Assembly: GCF_001039355.2 (NCBI RefSeq)
Contig: NW_019775484.1
Coordinates: forward strand, 40,290 to 75,651
Direction of reading: 5' to 3'
Length of the DNA stretch: 35,362 nt
From: Lingula anatina
Taxonomy: Eukaryota > Brachiopoda > Lingulata > Lingulida > Lingulidae
Position 1 is the stretch's first letter. Every line of letters starts with the position of its first letter. Below are positions 1-10,091 of the stretch, one piece after another. The notes beneath the pieces were generated by a model. It was not told the DNA's origin and searched no databases. It saw only the letters and a program-made list of their open reading frames with translations. The translations under genes were made by a program, and so were the position numbers.

Positions 1-99
1 ATATTATGTCCTTTGGCAGTGAGGACAGACGTTCACTTGAATGTCATTTTCACAAACCACAGTTGGGACGTTTTCTTTTGACTTCTCCTTGGTGATTTT

Positions 100-270
100 T
101 CACCGGGTTGTGCCATAAAAAAGCCATCTATCACCGACTAAAAAAAGCTCATGGCGACCATCCTCAGTCACCACCTTATAATCGCTTTCTATGATATCGT
201 TCCCTTCCAGCACATCGTCCAAATAATTACCTGTGAAAAAAATCGTCAGCATACAGCGGCGCTTTGACAT
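100..270 (-). CDS. Hypothetical 56-codon coding segment, minus strand
   Basis: The minus strand reads ATG at 270-268 through 56 codons to TGA at 102-100. The composition looks like protein: it starts MSKRRCML, then has an acidic stretch DDVLEGND, then VVTEDGRHELFLVGDRW. After the TGA the same frame stays open for 29 more codons to TAA at 6-4 and includes CENDIQVNVCPHC, with a CxxC pair. The simplest readings are a terminal exon, an exon whose donor lies near the TGA, or a stop allele of an arginine codon. A splice-acceptor-like tract (T-rich then CACAG) lies at 231-246, so the exon could also begin near 230. I do not recognise the family. The CpG-rich DNA just upstream fits a 5-prime end. Confidence 0.4.
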   Translation of the reverse strand: MSKRRCMLTIFFTGNYLDDVLEGNDIIESDYKVVTEDGRHELFLVGDRWLFYGTTR

Positions 271-289
271 TACTGATCTCGAATTCTAA

Positions 290-400
290 CGCGAAATAAC
301 GCATATGAAATTTATCTCCAAGCTGAGGAGAGCGACGCAGACGAAACCTTGAGACCGGAGGCCCCCCGTAGCTAGCTCCGCCCACCGTAACAGACATCGG
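290..400 (-). promoter_or_regulatory. Possible CpG-rich promoter of the minus-strand segment
   Basis: This stretch is clearly richer in CpG than the AT-rich remainder of the window. It contains a GC box (GGGCGGAG read on the minus strand) at about 376-385, roughly 105 bases upstream of the ATG at 270. No TATA box is seen at a suitable distance on the minus strand. The promoter role is inferred from composition and position only. Confidence 0.3.
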
Positions 401-519
401 ACAATAGAAAGGCTTGCGTGTAATCTCCTTCTGTTATAACTCCTTGGTTGGAACAAGAGGAAGCGTGTAGACGGATATTTTCAATGGTAATGAGCTATAA
501 AATTTCGTCTGCACTGTAC

Positions 520-966
520 TTACAACAGAATGCTGCCGTTGTCAGCGCTAAATATGAGGGCTGATTGTGGAAATAGCAGCACTGTGTCATAAGCTTCTTT
601 CACTGACCTTGGTCCAAACTGAACACCTCTCACCACAACAAGTACGTGTAATTTACAGTGTGTTATAGCCCACCCTCCGTTCGTACGGAAGCATCGATTA
701 AGGAAGTTTTTTGTTATTAAAGGCAACAACGTATGTCCATTTTGTGGTTTTATGTAACTTATAAACAACTCTGAATAAAACAACATAGGAACAATATTGA
801 CAAAAAATTCAATTTCGAAATGAATCTTACTTTTTACCAAACAGGGACACTCAGTTAATTCAAAGTAAAACATAATATAGTTTGGTTTATACCGACTGTT
901 TTGGACTATCCCCCCCCCATTCCAGGAAAGAAGATACGCAGCTCTTAAATGATCTATTTGAGGCAT
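520..966 (-). other. Unrecognised 148-codon open frame
   Basis: An ATG-initiated minus-strand frame stays open for 148 codons in AT-rich DNA, longer than most chance frames here. The middle includes FFVNIVPMLFYSELF and the end includes RSVKEAYDTVLLFPQS. I recognise no domain, and a C-rich run near 910-918 interrupts its composition. It lies upstream of the minus-strand segment at 100-270 and could be a piece of the same transcription unit, a transposon remnant or chance. Confidence 0.15.
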
Positions 967-3937
967 TTATTGAATATTTTACTGAATATAAGAAAAGTGA
1001 CAGAATGAAAAAACAAACACTGTAAGGATTGGCTATTAATTATAAGATAAAAAGTTCCATTATGCCCTTAAACAGAACTTACAGGCAACCATAAATCAGA
1101 TGCATATATGCTCTAAAATGTTATTTTTCAAACAAACAAATACTACTATCTTATCAATTTTTCTGAAAGCAAACATTTCTTTATCTGCATTTGTGAGTTT
1201 TCTAAATAAAATGTTTTTATAAATAATAAAAATTTAATCCATAAAAGGAACAAATAAAAACACATTATTGAAATATTAAGAATATTTATTTGGTATTTAA
1301 ATTTTGACTTCACATCATATACAAACTTGGATCTTTGAATTCCAAGCAGGCATTTCGCCTGAATAATGGTGCATGGAATAATGGAAGAGGACCTTGGTTC
1401 CATTTTCTTGGTTTTCAGAACTTAGCTGCAGATCCAATATGGCACACACTTAAAACACCCTTAGATTGTCTGTTGTCAATGTACTGCAGTATTGTGTTCC
1501 ATGACATTTAAGACAGAACAGTCTCCTTCTACTCATATCATCCAGGTGAACAAAGTGGTAACTAAATCTCATACATAATTTTCACTATATTTTTTCTTTT
1601 TACTGAGTATTATAAGTACTCTTAAAAGATACTTTTTTATGTACCCTGGTATATAATCAGGAATATTTCAGGAAATATCAAGGAAAAAAAAACAAAACCT
1701 TCTCAACTTGTCAATGTTTACAGGCTGACATCATGCACAGTGTATATCATTATATGCCAAGCCAGCATTCAAAACCTTCACCGTTTCCATTTGGAAGTTC
1801 TTAATTTACCACACACTCACACACACAACAATTGAAGGTTCATCTCAGTGAATAAAAACATGATAATAATCTCAATCCAATTCTAACAGATAAACTACAC
1901 TAACAAAACACTCAGGATGTGACATTTCTATAATATATAAATATGTGTGATGACAGAAAAACTAAGTCGCACAACTCAAATAGTTGTTCTTGTGATGTTT
2001 CTTGCAAGGGCAATCGTAAGTTCAGTGCACCTGCACACAATTCCAGAAGTTTCTGTGCGCATGCATAAAAGAGTCCGTAGCAAAAGAGAATGCAACTTTT
2101 GATTGGCGCTGAAATTCCAGAAACAGCATGTCCATCTGTCCAATGATGAAAGTCAAAATGTTTGAGAACTCTAATCCCTTTCTTCTGCCAGCTGAAAGGG
2201 AAATAGCGTAGTGCCCCATTAGAATTCTTGTTAGCATAACATGAACACAATACATTCATAATTTGTTCCCAAAATAAAAAGCACTTGCCATGGTCAAAAC
2301 CTCAACAGAATATTTCTACAAAAAAGAAGCAGCAGTAACTTGTAATTTTTCCAAAATCAAACCCAAACGTAAATGTAGACATACCCACAATTTTGATTTA
2401 GGGCACATTCCTAATGGAACTATCATTCTATGTGGATCGATTCAACTTTGCAGGGACTCTAGCTGAATGTAATCATATTAACACACCTTGTTTCCACAAA
2501 CTTGTATAATCACCAGCTTCTTTCTACATTTTACTCAATGCAAGGAAGAAGCATGTTAATCTGATTGCATTCAGCAAGAATCGCACGGATTTGGATCTAT
2601 CTATCTATGTAGTTTCATTTAGATTGGGCCCTTAAAGGGCAACCTAGACACTGTGAATGTTCCACACAAACAACTCAATCCAATTATTTACTGACATTTT
2701 GAAACAAAATGTCTTAAAATTATAATGAAACAATGTTTTTGTCAATTTAAAAAAAAAAAAACTATTTAATTATTACCTGTAGCCTCTCTTGAATATCTCA
2801 AGAATTTTCTATATGCCAACTCTGCTTAGAAGACAATCAAGTCATCTTGGGTAGGGACCTTCTTGATGTAGGTCGAAGTCCTGGAAAAATAAAAAAAAAA
2901 ACAAAATACAAAACTATTTCATATCATACACCTATTTTTCAAAACACAAATTTCAGCCATGTAGCTAAGCGAAAAATAAAGTTTGTGCTGAATGTACAAA
3001 TGAATTTCAGTGTACGTTTAACAATAGCAGTAGCTCATGTTAGTATTTATGAAAGATGCTAGTAACATGATTGATTTTACACAAATGTACATGCAATTTT
3101 TTTTTTTACTCTGTACATATTTTTAAAATAAATATATGAAATACTGAAAATATGTTAAAGGCAGACATATCATTTTTCTTATTTTGATCCACATCCCCTT
3201 GTCATAGCTGTTTATAGTATTTTTCTTTAAGATGGAACATTCCAGAGATTTCCAGCTTAAAATGAAGATGTATACCTTACAAATACAAAGTTTAACTTCT
3301 TCCAACAAGCAGGTTAAGAAACATGCCGGAGGCATGAAGTTATATTTGATGCAATAGTTTTAAATCATAACATGGCAATATTTTTTTCTACATTATCTAA
3401 GCAAATAAGGAAAAAAAAACGTAATGTACCAATTCATTCATGCCACTGAAAGCATAACAACTTACGAAGAGACATGGTATGCAGAAAACAATCAATTTAC
3501 CAGCTTGCAAACGTATCACATACTTCATGTGTATAATGGCTTGCCAGGCGTACCATCAAAATAAAAAAAAATATATTACAGTAATAGTTGCAGGAGATTA
3601 TCATTTGTTTCAAATATTGGAGTCAAGAAACAAATGTTTTAGAATATAATTTATTGGTTCTAATTGAGTAACCTTACAAATTGTTAGACACATTACTGTA
3701 GTAATACTGCATGCTTACCATATTGCCTTGCTGTCTCTGGCTGTTTCACTCCCACTTGTCCTAAAACTTGTCACATCCCATGTGTTGTATATCTGGATGA
3801 GATGAAGGCTAGGGATGTTCTAGGTTGTCTTTAACTGTCTGTTCCTTATTATTAAAAGCCATGTCCATGTAACCAGCTGCTGCCTAGAAGCCACCATGTC
3901 ATACAGAAAGGTGCTGGAAAAAAATAAAACAGTCCAG
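967..3937. other. AT-rich stretch without a supported gene
   Basis: About 3 kb of low-complexity AT-rich DNA with A and T runs (for example near 2749-2760). On the minus strand at 1912-2259 two overlapping frames of 115 and 77 codons are open. The longer one starts MNVLCSCYANKNSNGALRYF, but neither matches a family I know. A short palindrome, GGGCCCTTAAAGGGC, lies near 2626-2640. I see no convincing exon, RNA gene or complete mobile element. Confidence 0.4.
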
Positions 3938-4204
3938 TCAACCACTAGTTTCCGTCATGAAAAAGTCTGTTTTTTTTTGTGCTGGATACAGTATTTGGCA
4001 CTGCAGCCAGTTGCAACAAAGCGTCAGTGCCACCTGAGCTTGGGGGTGAGGTACGGCTGACAGAGATATCAACAAGGTGCCAGCGGGATGGTCAAGTGAA
4101 ATGAAATGGGCATGTGTGTTCTGCGGCAGAGTGTCTGAGGAAGGGTGGACATCATTGACCTCTAGAAGAACTGGATATTTTTTAAAATAAAAAGGGCTAG
4201 CGTT

Positions 4205-4537
4205 TTGGGCATGCGTGCGGTTGGAAAAGGTTGTCATGCTCCTAAAAGACTGAGTGCATTTTTATCCATGCCTCTCCCTCTTCATAGCCATCCCTGGCTG
4301 GACCATACCAAACAGTTAGGAGACATAGCACGACAGACTGCCCAGGAGAGCATGGATAAGGTGGTGCTACAAGTAAAACAACTTCTGCATGGCGTGGACG
4401 TAGATTCGGGGAAGGTTGTGGACTGTGCCATCACGATAGATAGTTCATGGCAGAGCCGCAACAATTCTAAGCACGGGTTCGTTGCAGTGATATCAGTAGT
4501 TACAGAGAAAGTGCTGGACACACATTCTTCATGCTGA
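4205..4537 (+). pseudogene. Mutator-like transposase domain fragment
   Basis: The 110-codon frame resembles the metazoan Mutator-like transposase domain, whose N-terminal part runs roughly 'GRG..AL..FC..M.LPPP', then 'A...AEESM', then 'SVDGTWQ.RG..S.NG.V.VIS..TGKVLD'. Here I see VGKGCHAPKRLSAFLSMPLP at residues 6-25, ARQTAQESM at 42-50, and AITIDSSWQSRNNSKHGFVA at 75-94, followed by VISVVTEKVLD. Asp79 occupies the first catalytic acidic position, and the usual DGTW reads DSSW. The frame stops after HSSC, where such proteins normally continue into a cysteine cluster and the rest of the catalytic core. No further homologous sequence is evident downstream before a LINE fragment begins. I read it as a truncated transposon copy. 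The assignment rests on motif memory, not a search. Confidence 0.6.
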
Positions 4538-4737
4538 ACCCATGTGAACATAGTATCATAAAAAGTACAGTCATTATGTCATTCGTTAAATAAAATGTTC
4601 TGTAAAGTTTAAGATATTCAGTCATAACACTTTTGTAGTTCCATGGAGCAGTATGGTCTATGTTACAACCCATTTGTGGTCGATGGAGACAGACTGGCAT
4701 TTGGTGTGTGCAACATGAACAGCCTTATGGTCCAGAA

Positions 4738-5280
4738 TTTGAGCTGGTCAAAGAGGAGTGTGTTGGACAAATCAAAATCTATGACAGTAAACTTTACACA
4801 ATCAGAGACAAAATGTCAATCAGTTAATATTAGAGGAACTTGTGTCAGTGAAGTATCCCATTTCAAACTGTTGGGTGTTTTTATCACTAACAATCTTAAA
4901 TGGTCTGAACATGTATATAAAAATAAAAAAGCATGCACACAATCGTTTTTTTCTGCGCCAGCTTAAATGTGCTAAACTGTCCTCATCTGATCTTGTTCAG
5001 GTATATCAGAGTTTAATTTGGACCGTGGTTGAATATGCTTGTCCTGTGTGGCACTCTGGATTAACTGGAGAACAATGTAAAATAATAGAATCCATCCAGT
5101 CAAGGGCACTTAGGATCATATTCCCTGAATTAACTTATGTTGATGCTCTAGCCAAAGCAAAACTTATTATATTAAAAGAGCGCAGATTTGAACTCTGCAA
5201 ATCAATTTTTGCAAAAATACAAAATGACACAGACAAGCTGAACTACCTTTTAACCTGCAAACCAGGGGAGACTAATGTAA
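4738..5280 (+). pseudogene. Non-LTR retrotransposon (LINE), C-terminal reverse transcriptase region, frameshifted
   Basis: The frame from about 4738 carries NLSWSKRSVLDKSKSM and then FKLLGVFITNNLKWSEHV, the thumb-adjacent motif of CR1/L2/Jockey-type LINE reverse transcriptases. Near 4920-4945 the frame shifts and continues as FFLRQLKCAKLSSSDLVQVY, then SLIWTVVEYACPVWHSGLT, then ESIQSRALRIIFP and LKERRFELCKSIFAKI. This is the conserved region after the catalytic core. The catalytic FADD motif itself is not present, so the copy is 5-prime truncated and frameshifted. A solo LTR interrupts it at 5286, and the remaining tail resumes at 5857. It is a dead transposon copy. Confidence 0.85.
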
Positions 5281-5285
5281 CTATG

Positions 5286-5856
5286 TGTAAATATGCACTC
5301 GTCACTCGTCTTGTCTTGTGACTTGATGTGACTCTGACGCCCTCTAATTGTTCCTTTGTCTGTTCCTTTGTCTATGTCCCTTTGTTCTGTCTTCCCGCGT
5401 CTTTGTCATGTGACTTCACATTATAAAAGGCATTGGCGCCGTATTTTCAAATAGTGCTGAAGTTGCTGTTCGTCTGTCTGTTTCTATGTGGTAAGTTGGA
5501 TGTCGTCTAGTTAATTCTAGTTATATTTTATCTTGTCTTTTGCGTATCCAACTTCACTATACTATACTGTATTACATCGTTTTCTACTCTTTAGTTTTCA
5601 GACCAAGCCGTATTGGTATATCCAGCACTCTTTCTAAACGCCCTTGAATAAGATCAGGGTAAGCCGTTATAGCCTTTATAAACCGTAGTTATCTATATCA
5701 AATTTATTATTTCCTTATCATAGAGGTAAACTATAGAATTATAAGTTATTTGTTGTATGTCATTTTATTTAATCATATGTCACCTTTATTACAGGATGAA
5801 AATTTTAGTTGTAGCAATAAAGTCATTTTACACAACCAGAGAGTCCGTCTGTTACA
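5286..5856 (+). mobile_element. Solo LTR inserted in the LINE remnant
   Basis: The 571-bp segment begins TGTAA and ends TTACA, a perfect 5-bp terminal inverted repeat with the TG...CA ends of LTRs. It is flanked by CTATG (5281-5285) and CTAAG (5857-5861), a 5-bp target-site duplication with one mismatch. Inside are a TATA box (TATAAA, 5422-5427) and an AATAAA polyadenylation signal at 5816-5821, in the order U3-R-U5 expects on the plus strand. LINE coding sequence runs up to the left edge and resumes at the right edge. No internal gag/pol region exists, so it is a solo LTR left by LTR-LTR recombination. The superfamily is not determinable from this sequence. Confidence 0.75.
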
Positions 5857-5935
5857 CTAAGAAATAGCCCGTAAAAGTTTAACAAAAATTAGAACTGAAC
5901 GTTTTAAAAACACTTTTATTCCTTTCTCTTTATTA
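5857..5935 (+). pseudogene. LINE ORF tail resumed after the solo LTR
   Basis: Immediately after the LTR the sequence encodes, in a decayed frame, LRNSP and then TKIRTERFKNTFIPFS. The motif R-T-E-R-F-K-N-x-F-I-P is the typical extreme C-terminus of CR1/L2/Jockey-like LINE ORF2 proteins. Stops and a frame change lie between the two pieces. This matches the fragment ending at 5280 and supports the LTR as a later insertion into it. Confidence 0.7.
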
Positions 5936-6080
5936 AACCATTAGTGGTCTGTTTTTTATTTTTGAAACCCATTTTGGCCTTAATTGTATTTAATTTTCAT
6001 TAATTACTCCATCCTCTNGTCTGTTACATATGTATCTTGTTTTAAAATAGTACAATTGAGTTGTTTTTCTATATTTTCAG

Positions 6081-6751
6081 GGTCAGAGATGTGTTATATC
6101 AAGAGTGGTGTAAGGAGGCTAGTAGTATTTAATGATGAGAAAAAGAAAAAATTTCGCGAATGTCATAATTCCCCTATGGGAAGCCAATTTGGCCAGAAGA
6201 AGACCCTGGGGCAAATTGAGAGCTTCTTCTATTGGAGAAGCATGGTTACATGCATCAACAAATGGGTATGCAGCAATTGTAGTCATTACTGTATGAAAGT
6301 ACATGTATTGTAGTTTTTTGGAAACACTGTTGTATACCTTTGTTTTGTTTGGAAAGAGAGAGAAAGGGCAAGTATGAGATGAATTTGTAACAAGAAAATC
6401 GTAACACCTATAAAGTGGTGTGTTGGGTGAAAAAACACTAAGGCAAATAAACAATTTTTTTAATCACCAGTTTTGTATAAATTTAACTTAGTATTAAACT
6501 GTCCATCTATCATCTGTCCATAACTGACATAAAGTGACAGATTTTGTTTCTGATTGGTTTGTTGAATAGTATTATTCACTTGTTGTTTTGTGCAAACTTC
6601 TCTAACAAGCTGTCAAACTAGATTAATTAGTGCACTGTGGCCAGCATGAGCTACTACATCATTCCTTGTAATAGATATGCATTTTATTGCATTTTGCAGA
6701 TCAAGATGTGCGACAAATGCCAGTACATGGAGAAGATGAGAGCAGCTAGAG
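6081..6751 (+). CDS. Two exons of an integrase-type H2C2 zinc-binding domain
   Basis: Exon 6081-6265 follows a T-rich tract ending CAG and ends before GTATGC. Exon 6700-6751 follows TTTTGCAG and ends before GTACC. Both junctions agree in phase (0). Joined across the intron they give the zinc-binding region of retroviral-type and Ginger/GIN1-type integrases: RRLVVFNDEKKKKFRECHNS, then SFFYWRSMV, then INKW joined to IKMCDKCQYME. The canonical ligands are H..H..C..C. Here the first His (ECH) and both Cys (CDKC) are present, but the second His position (normally GGHFG) reads SQFG. The first exon needs one base from an upstream exon and the second ends in phase 1. No DDE catalytic core is seen downstream. 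It could be part of a domesticated GIN1-like gene or a decaying transposon gene. Confidence 0.6.
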
Positions 6752-6824
6752 GTACCAGTGTTGCCATGGAATTTGCCTGTGTTTTCAGTGTAATTTTCAT
6801 TTTCTCAAATATATTGTCCGAAGA

Positions 6825-7387
6825 AGATTCTTTTCATTAGACACAGTCAACTGATTATAGCTTATCTCATATTATAAAAGTTGTTAAGCTTAATTTGTAC
6901 AATTTTCAGAAACATATTTTGGACTAGATTTNAGGAAGATTCTTTTCATTAGACACATGCAGTCAACTGATTATAGCTTATCTCATATTATAAAAGTTGT
7001 TAAGCTTAAAGGGATAATAACTCTTCGCATGAGAAATATATTTCACAATAAAAACATTGTGAATAACTCAGAGAAATATAATATATTCTGTTTTACCACA
7101 AAAATGGCAGTTATAGTTATTATTCTGATATCTGAGTTTGTCTTTAAACCACATGACTTCCATTGATGGCTATACTCTGTTAAAATCTCTTAAGAGATTT
7201 TAACAAAAAACCAAACTTTTTAGAAAAAAACCAGGGACTAACTTTGAATGTAAAAATGGATTCATTAACCATTGGTAAGCATGGGAAAATTGTTGTTTAC
7301 TCCAAGAAAATTCATTTTTTGGCCGAAACGAAGAGTTATTATCCCTTTAATTTGTACAATTTTCAGAAACATATTTTGGACTAGATT
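6825..7387. repeat. Near-duplicate segments either side of a single N
   Basis: The sequence 6825-6931 (from AAGAAGATTC through GGACTAGATTT) restarts right after the N at 6932 as 6933-7387. The only large difference is a 337-bp MITE in the second copy. The first copy is thus an exact empty site. The pattern fits two alleles placed in series by the assembler, though a recent tandem duplication is possible. Confidence 0.8.
7010..7346 (+). mobile_element. 337-bp MITE at a TTAA target site, copy 1
   Basis: The ends are an 18-bp perfect inverted repeat, AGGGATAATAACTCTTCG. The element is flanked by TTAA at 7006-7009 and 7347-7350. The empty site is visible in the neighbouring duplicate at about 6890, where the same flanks join at a single TTAA. 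No coding capacity. A perfect 26-bp palindrome lies inside at 7179-7204 (arms GTTAAAATCTCTT). TTAA duplications are typical of piggyBac and Kolobok superfamilies. Which transposase mobilised it cannot be told here. Confidence 0.9.
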
Positions 7388-7695
7388 TGACAAAATTATA
7401 ATTATGTAATTAATGTTTAACTATTTTAAGTCATGGGATTTGCCAGTGTTTTCAGTGTAATTTTCAGTTTTTTCAAATATATTGTCCCATTAAAAAAAAA
7501 ACACTATTCATCAGACACAGTCAACTGATCAGTTTATCTCAGATTACAAAAGTTGTTAAGCTTTATTTGTACAATTTTCAAAAACATTGGTCTAGATTTG
7601 ACAAAATTGTTAACATTTAACTATTTTAATCGTGGGATATGCCAGTCTTTTCAATGTAATTTTCAGTTTTTTCAGTTATCTTGTTCTTTTTTCAG

Positions 7696-7960
7696 AGTAC
7701 CCTTACCATGAAAAAGCAGGCAGTCAAAGACACCACCAAGAGCTGCACTAAGTCTTATCCATGTGTACAATACATGATGTGTGGCAAGATTTAGGACACT
7801 GTCAAATATTGTGCTAACAGCAACCCATTCCGGAAACCCATTGTAAGGAGTAATCTGCATCTGGCATTAAGGAGAAGTAAGGAGAAGTCTTGTATGGGTA
7901 TATATTGTTTTCCAGATAACAGTTATAGGTCATTTGCAACCTCCTACACAAACAAACTCA
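7696..7960. repeat. Exon-like conserved core, copy 1
   Basis: It begins after TTTTTTCAG with AGTACCCTTACCATG and runs through GGCAAGATTTAGGACA, CCCATTGTAAGGAG and TTTTCCAGATAACAG. Diverged relatives start at 10554, 11116, 15408, 16936, 21505 and 22042. On the plus strand every copy has stops. On the minus strand the equivalent frame is largely open in several copies, for example GFPEWVAVSTIFDSVLN then LYTWIRLSAALGGVF. I do not recognise the product. The minus frame of this copy is open from 7860 to 7672 and is broken upstream by a small duplication, 'aaggagaagtaaggagaag', near 7869-7887. Confidence 0.5.
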
Positions 7961-8058
7961 AATCATCACATTTGCTGTTTTTTTTTGTTTTTTTTTAGAG
8001 TAAATAATACATTGCAATATTGAAATATTTGTTTTGGTTAACTCTCTAACTATTTTAA

Positions 8059-10091
8059 GGGGGAATGTAGGTTGGAGATTTTCTCTGAAAATAAAGGTCT
8101 TAGTTTTTTTTATTCCTATCACATTCATTTAATGTATCTTCAAAACCTCTTATTAATTATGCTTGAAACACAGCTCCAACTTCATCATGTGACATGGGAC
8201 AAAAACACCATTTTTAAACACCTGATTTTCTCAGGCACCTGGACAGCTATAAATATGCTTTTAATGGTGTTATAACAATTGAACAAAGTACTACAAAAGG
8301 GAGTCAGGAATTTTTCTTTAGAGACTTATTGATGATTTTATCTATAAAAATGTGAAATTACATCAAAATATTAAGGAATTTTCTCTTTCAAAGTCAATAA
8401 ATTGGAAAAGAGAGGATCAATCAAAAATTTTTAAAACGTACTTGTAGTGCATACTTTTCTTTATAAGCTTGGTGAATTTGATCTACCTCAAGTGTACAGG
8501 TAGACAGTTAAAGCTTGCTCCGATAACGCTACATGTATTTCGTCAATCTTGAAAGCAAAAACCCTTCAGGGAGGTTAATTGTCCAAAATAGCAAATTAAA
8601 ATGTTGACAGCTTTACCTGCTATCGTTCTGATGATCGCGAAGATAGGTACTCTATAGCCGGTTGAAATTAGCTTGCTTACATGCATTTGGATGTCAGAAA
8701 ATCTTATTTTTGTATCAATCTCACCTTCTGTTAATAACTTCAAGGGGTTACCGCTAGCACTGCCAGAATGATTGACAGGCAATCAAGTAAGCTCTAACTA
8801 CTCAACCAATCAGTGGCCACATCAGTTGACGCTGGGGCAAGTGTTAGGGATGCGCTCTAGGATGTGCACACAATATAGCATCATCGCAGGCGGTCTTGTC
8901 CACATTAGCTGAGCAAAAAATGGTTCAAAAACAGGGTCGTGTTACAGGACGCCGATCGGACCATCAACAACAAGAAATAGATGCAACCATGCAGGCAGGG
9001 CTTGTTAGAGGAAATGTGTAATGTTGTGTTTGTCAGAAATTGGGATAATTATTGAAGAAAAAACCATGTCGGCCTTGAAAGTGCATACATGCATCTAGAA
9101 CTGTACCTCGCAGTATACCAGCATTTAGGTTGAAAATGCTAGGGCTTATTCTCCAGCTCATATCTCATAGCTGAAATGAATAATTCTGAAAAATCAAAAT
9201 GTTATTAATAATACAGCCCTCACGTGATCTCAGCCTACTGTTGTTCGCGCAAAAAAAGGAGTCTAGCCATATCATTAGCTCTGTTTGCTTAGTATTTTTT
9301 TGCACATGTACTGAAATTTTACGCCACTCGATGAAAGGTTACGCTAGGATATGGGCTCAAGTCTTTTCAAAGCAATCTTGTATATGATTCCAGTCAGTAT
9401 TTGACGAAATGTTTACATTGATTTGCTCAGAAAAAGTCCAAAACACAAATTATCACCATCATCACCATCGTAGAGCCAAGTAATCATTAGTTGTCAAGTT
9501 AAAGATTTGATAAACATGCACCTCGTTTCTAGGCCCAAGTTGCATAGATCTATAAAATCTGACGACTGTATAGAGCTGCTGTGGAAGATTGATCGATAGT
9601 TTGACGGTTGCTGTCACAGGTAGCAAGCAGTGGAATGTTTCTCTTTTTATCGTATCTCAAAATATTAAGAAGAAAATCAAAAATACATGTATAGCAACAA
9701 ACAATTCAAGGAAAAACGTGTATTTTGAGAAAATCCAATGTCTCAGAAAAGATTCTCCTTAGTGGTGATCACAATCAAGAGCGACTATCAAAACAGCTTA
9801 AGCGGAACAATAGGCAATGCTTTGCCAATCGCTGTTTATGAAAAAGGGAGTGTGACACGTTCCTTTTTTATTGTTTGGCGAGTCGTACTGATGCTGCTAA
9901 GGTCCTCCCACCGAGTTTACCCATGCCAACGGCCCTTGGCAACGAAGGCTGGGCACAGACCAAGCCACCATATTTTCTGTTCAAAATGTAAAAAGGTTAT
10001 TCAGTTAAATGTTAGATACACATTTAACCAATAATTAGACATAAAAAACCCAAAGTGATGATTTTTAGCAATATTTGGGTACATTTCCCTC
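8059..10091. mobile_element. 2.03-kb insert flanked by TTAA, putative DNA transposon
   Basis: The ~190-bp unit is interrupted in the middle of 'ctattttaagtcatgg'. The left side reads CTATTTTAA then GGGGGAATGTAGG, and the right side reads ACATTTCCCTC then TTAAGACATGG. TTAA lies at 8055-8058 and 10092-10095. The ends are imperfect inverted repeats (GGGGGAATGTA against GAGGGAAATGTA). Inside, CpG-containing sequence and CCAAT motifs near 8803-8810 precede a short ORF at 8920-9021. A minus-strand frame at 8543-8782 (79 codons) and a plus frame at 9738-10034 (98 codons) are open but unrecognised. No transposase motif is visible. It could be a non-autonomous element carrying other sequence. Confidence 0.55.
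8920..9021 (+). other. Short ORF or first exon (33 codons), unrecognised
   Basis: The ATG at 8920 opens a frame beginning MVQKQGRVTGRR and ending TMQAGLVRGNV before TAA. Its composition is basic and glutamine-rich, unlike the surrounding AT-rich DNA. About 110 bases upstream is a CCAAT motif (ACCAATCAG), suggesting a promoter-proximal position. GT dinucleotides near the end could serve as a splice donor. No family is recognised. Confidence 0.2.

Noticed and set aside
4-102. Selenocysteine recoding of the TGA at 102-100
   Set aside because: No SECIS can be examined and ordinary splicing or a stop allele explains it more simply; kept only as an open question.
6018-6018. GTCTGTTACA after the N matches the end of the solo LTR
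   Set aside because: Only 10 bases agree; insufficient to call a second LTR or an assembly overlap.
7696-7960. Plus-strand reading of the core as a cysteine-rich exon (WQDLGHCQ...)
   Set aside because: Stops occur in every copy and copies disagree in register; the minus frame is more open, so no plus-strand protein is claimed.
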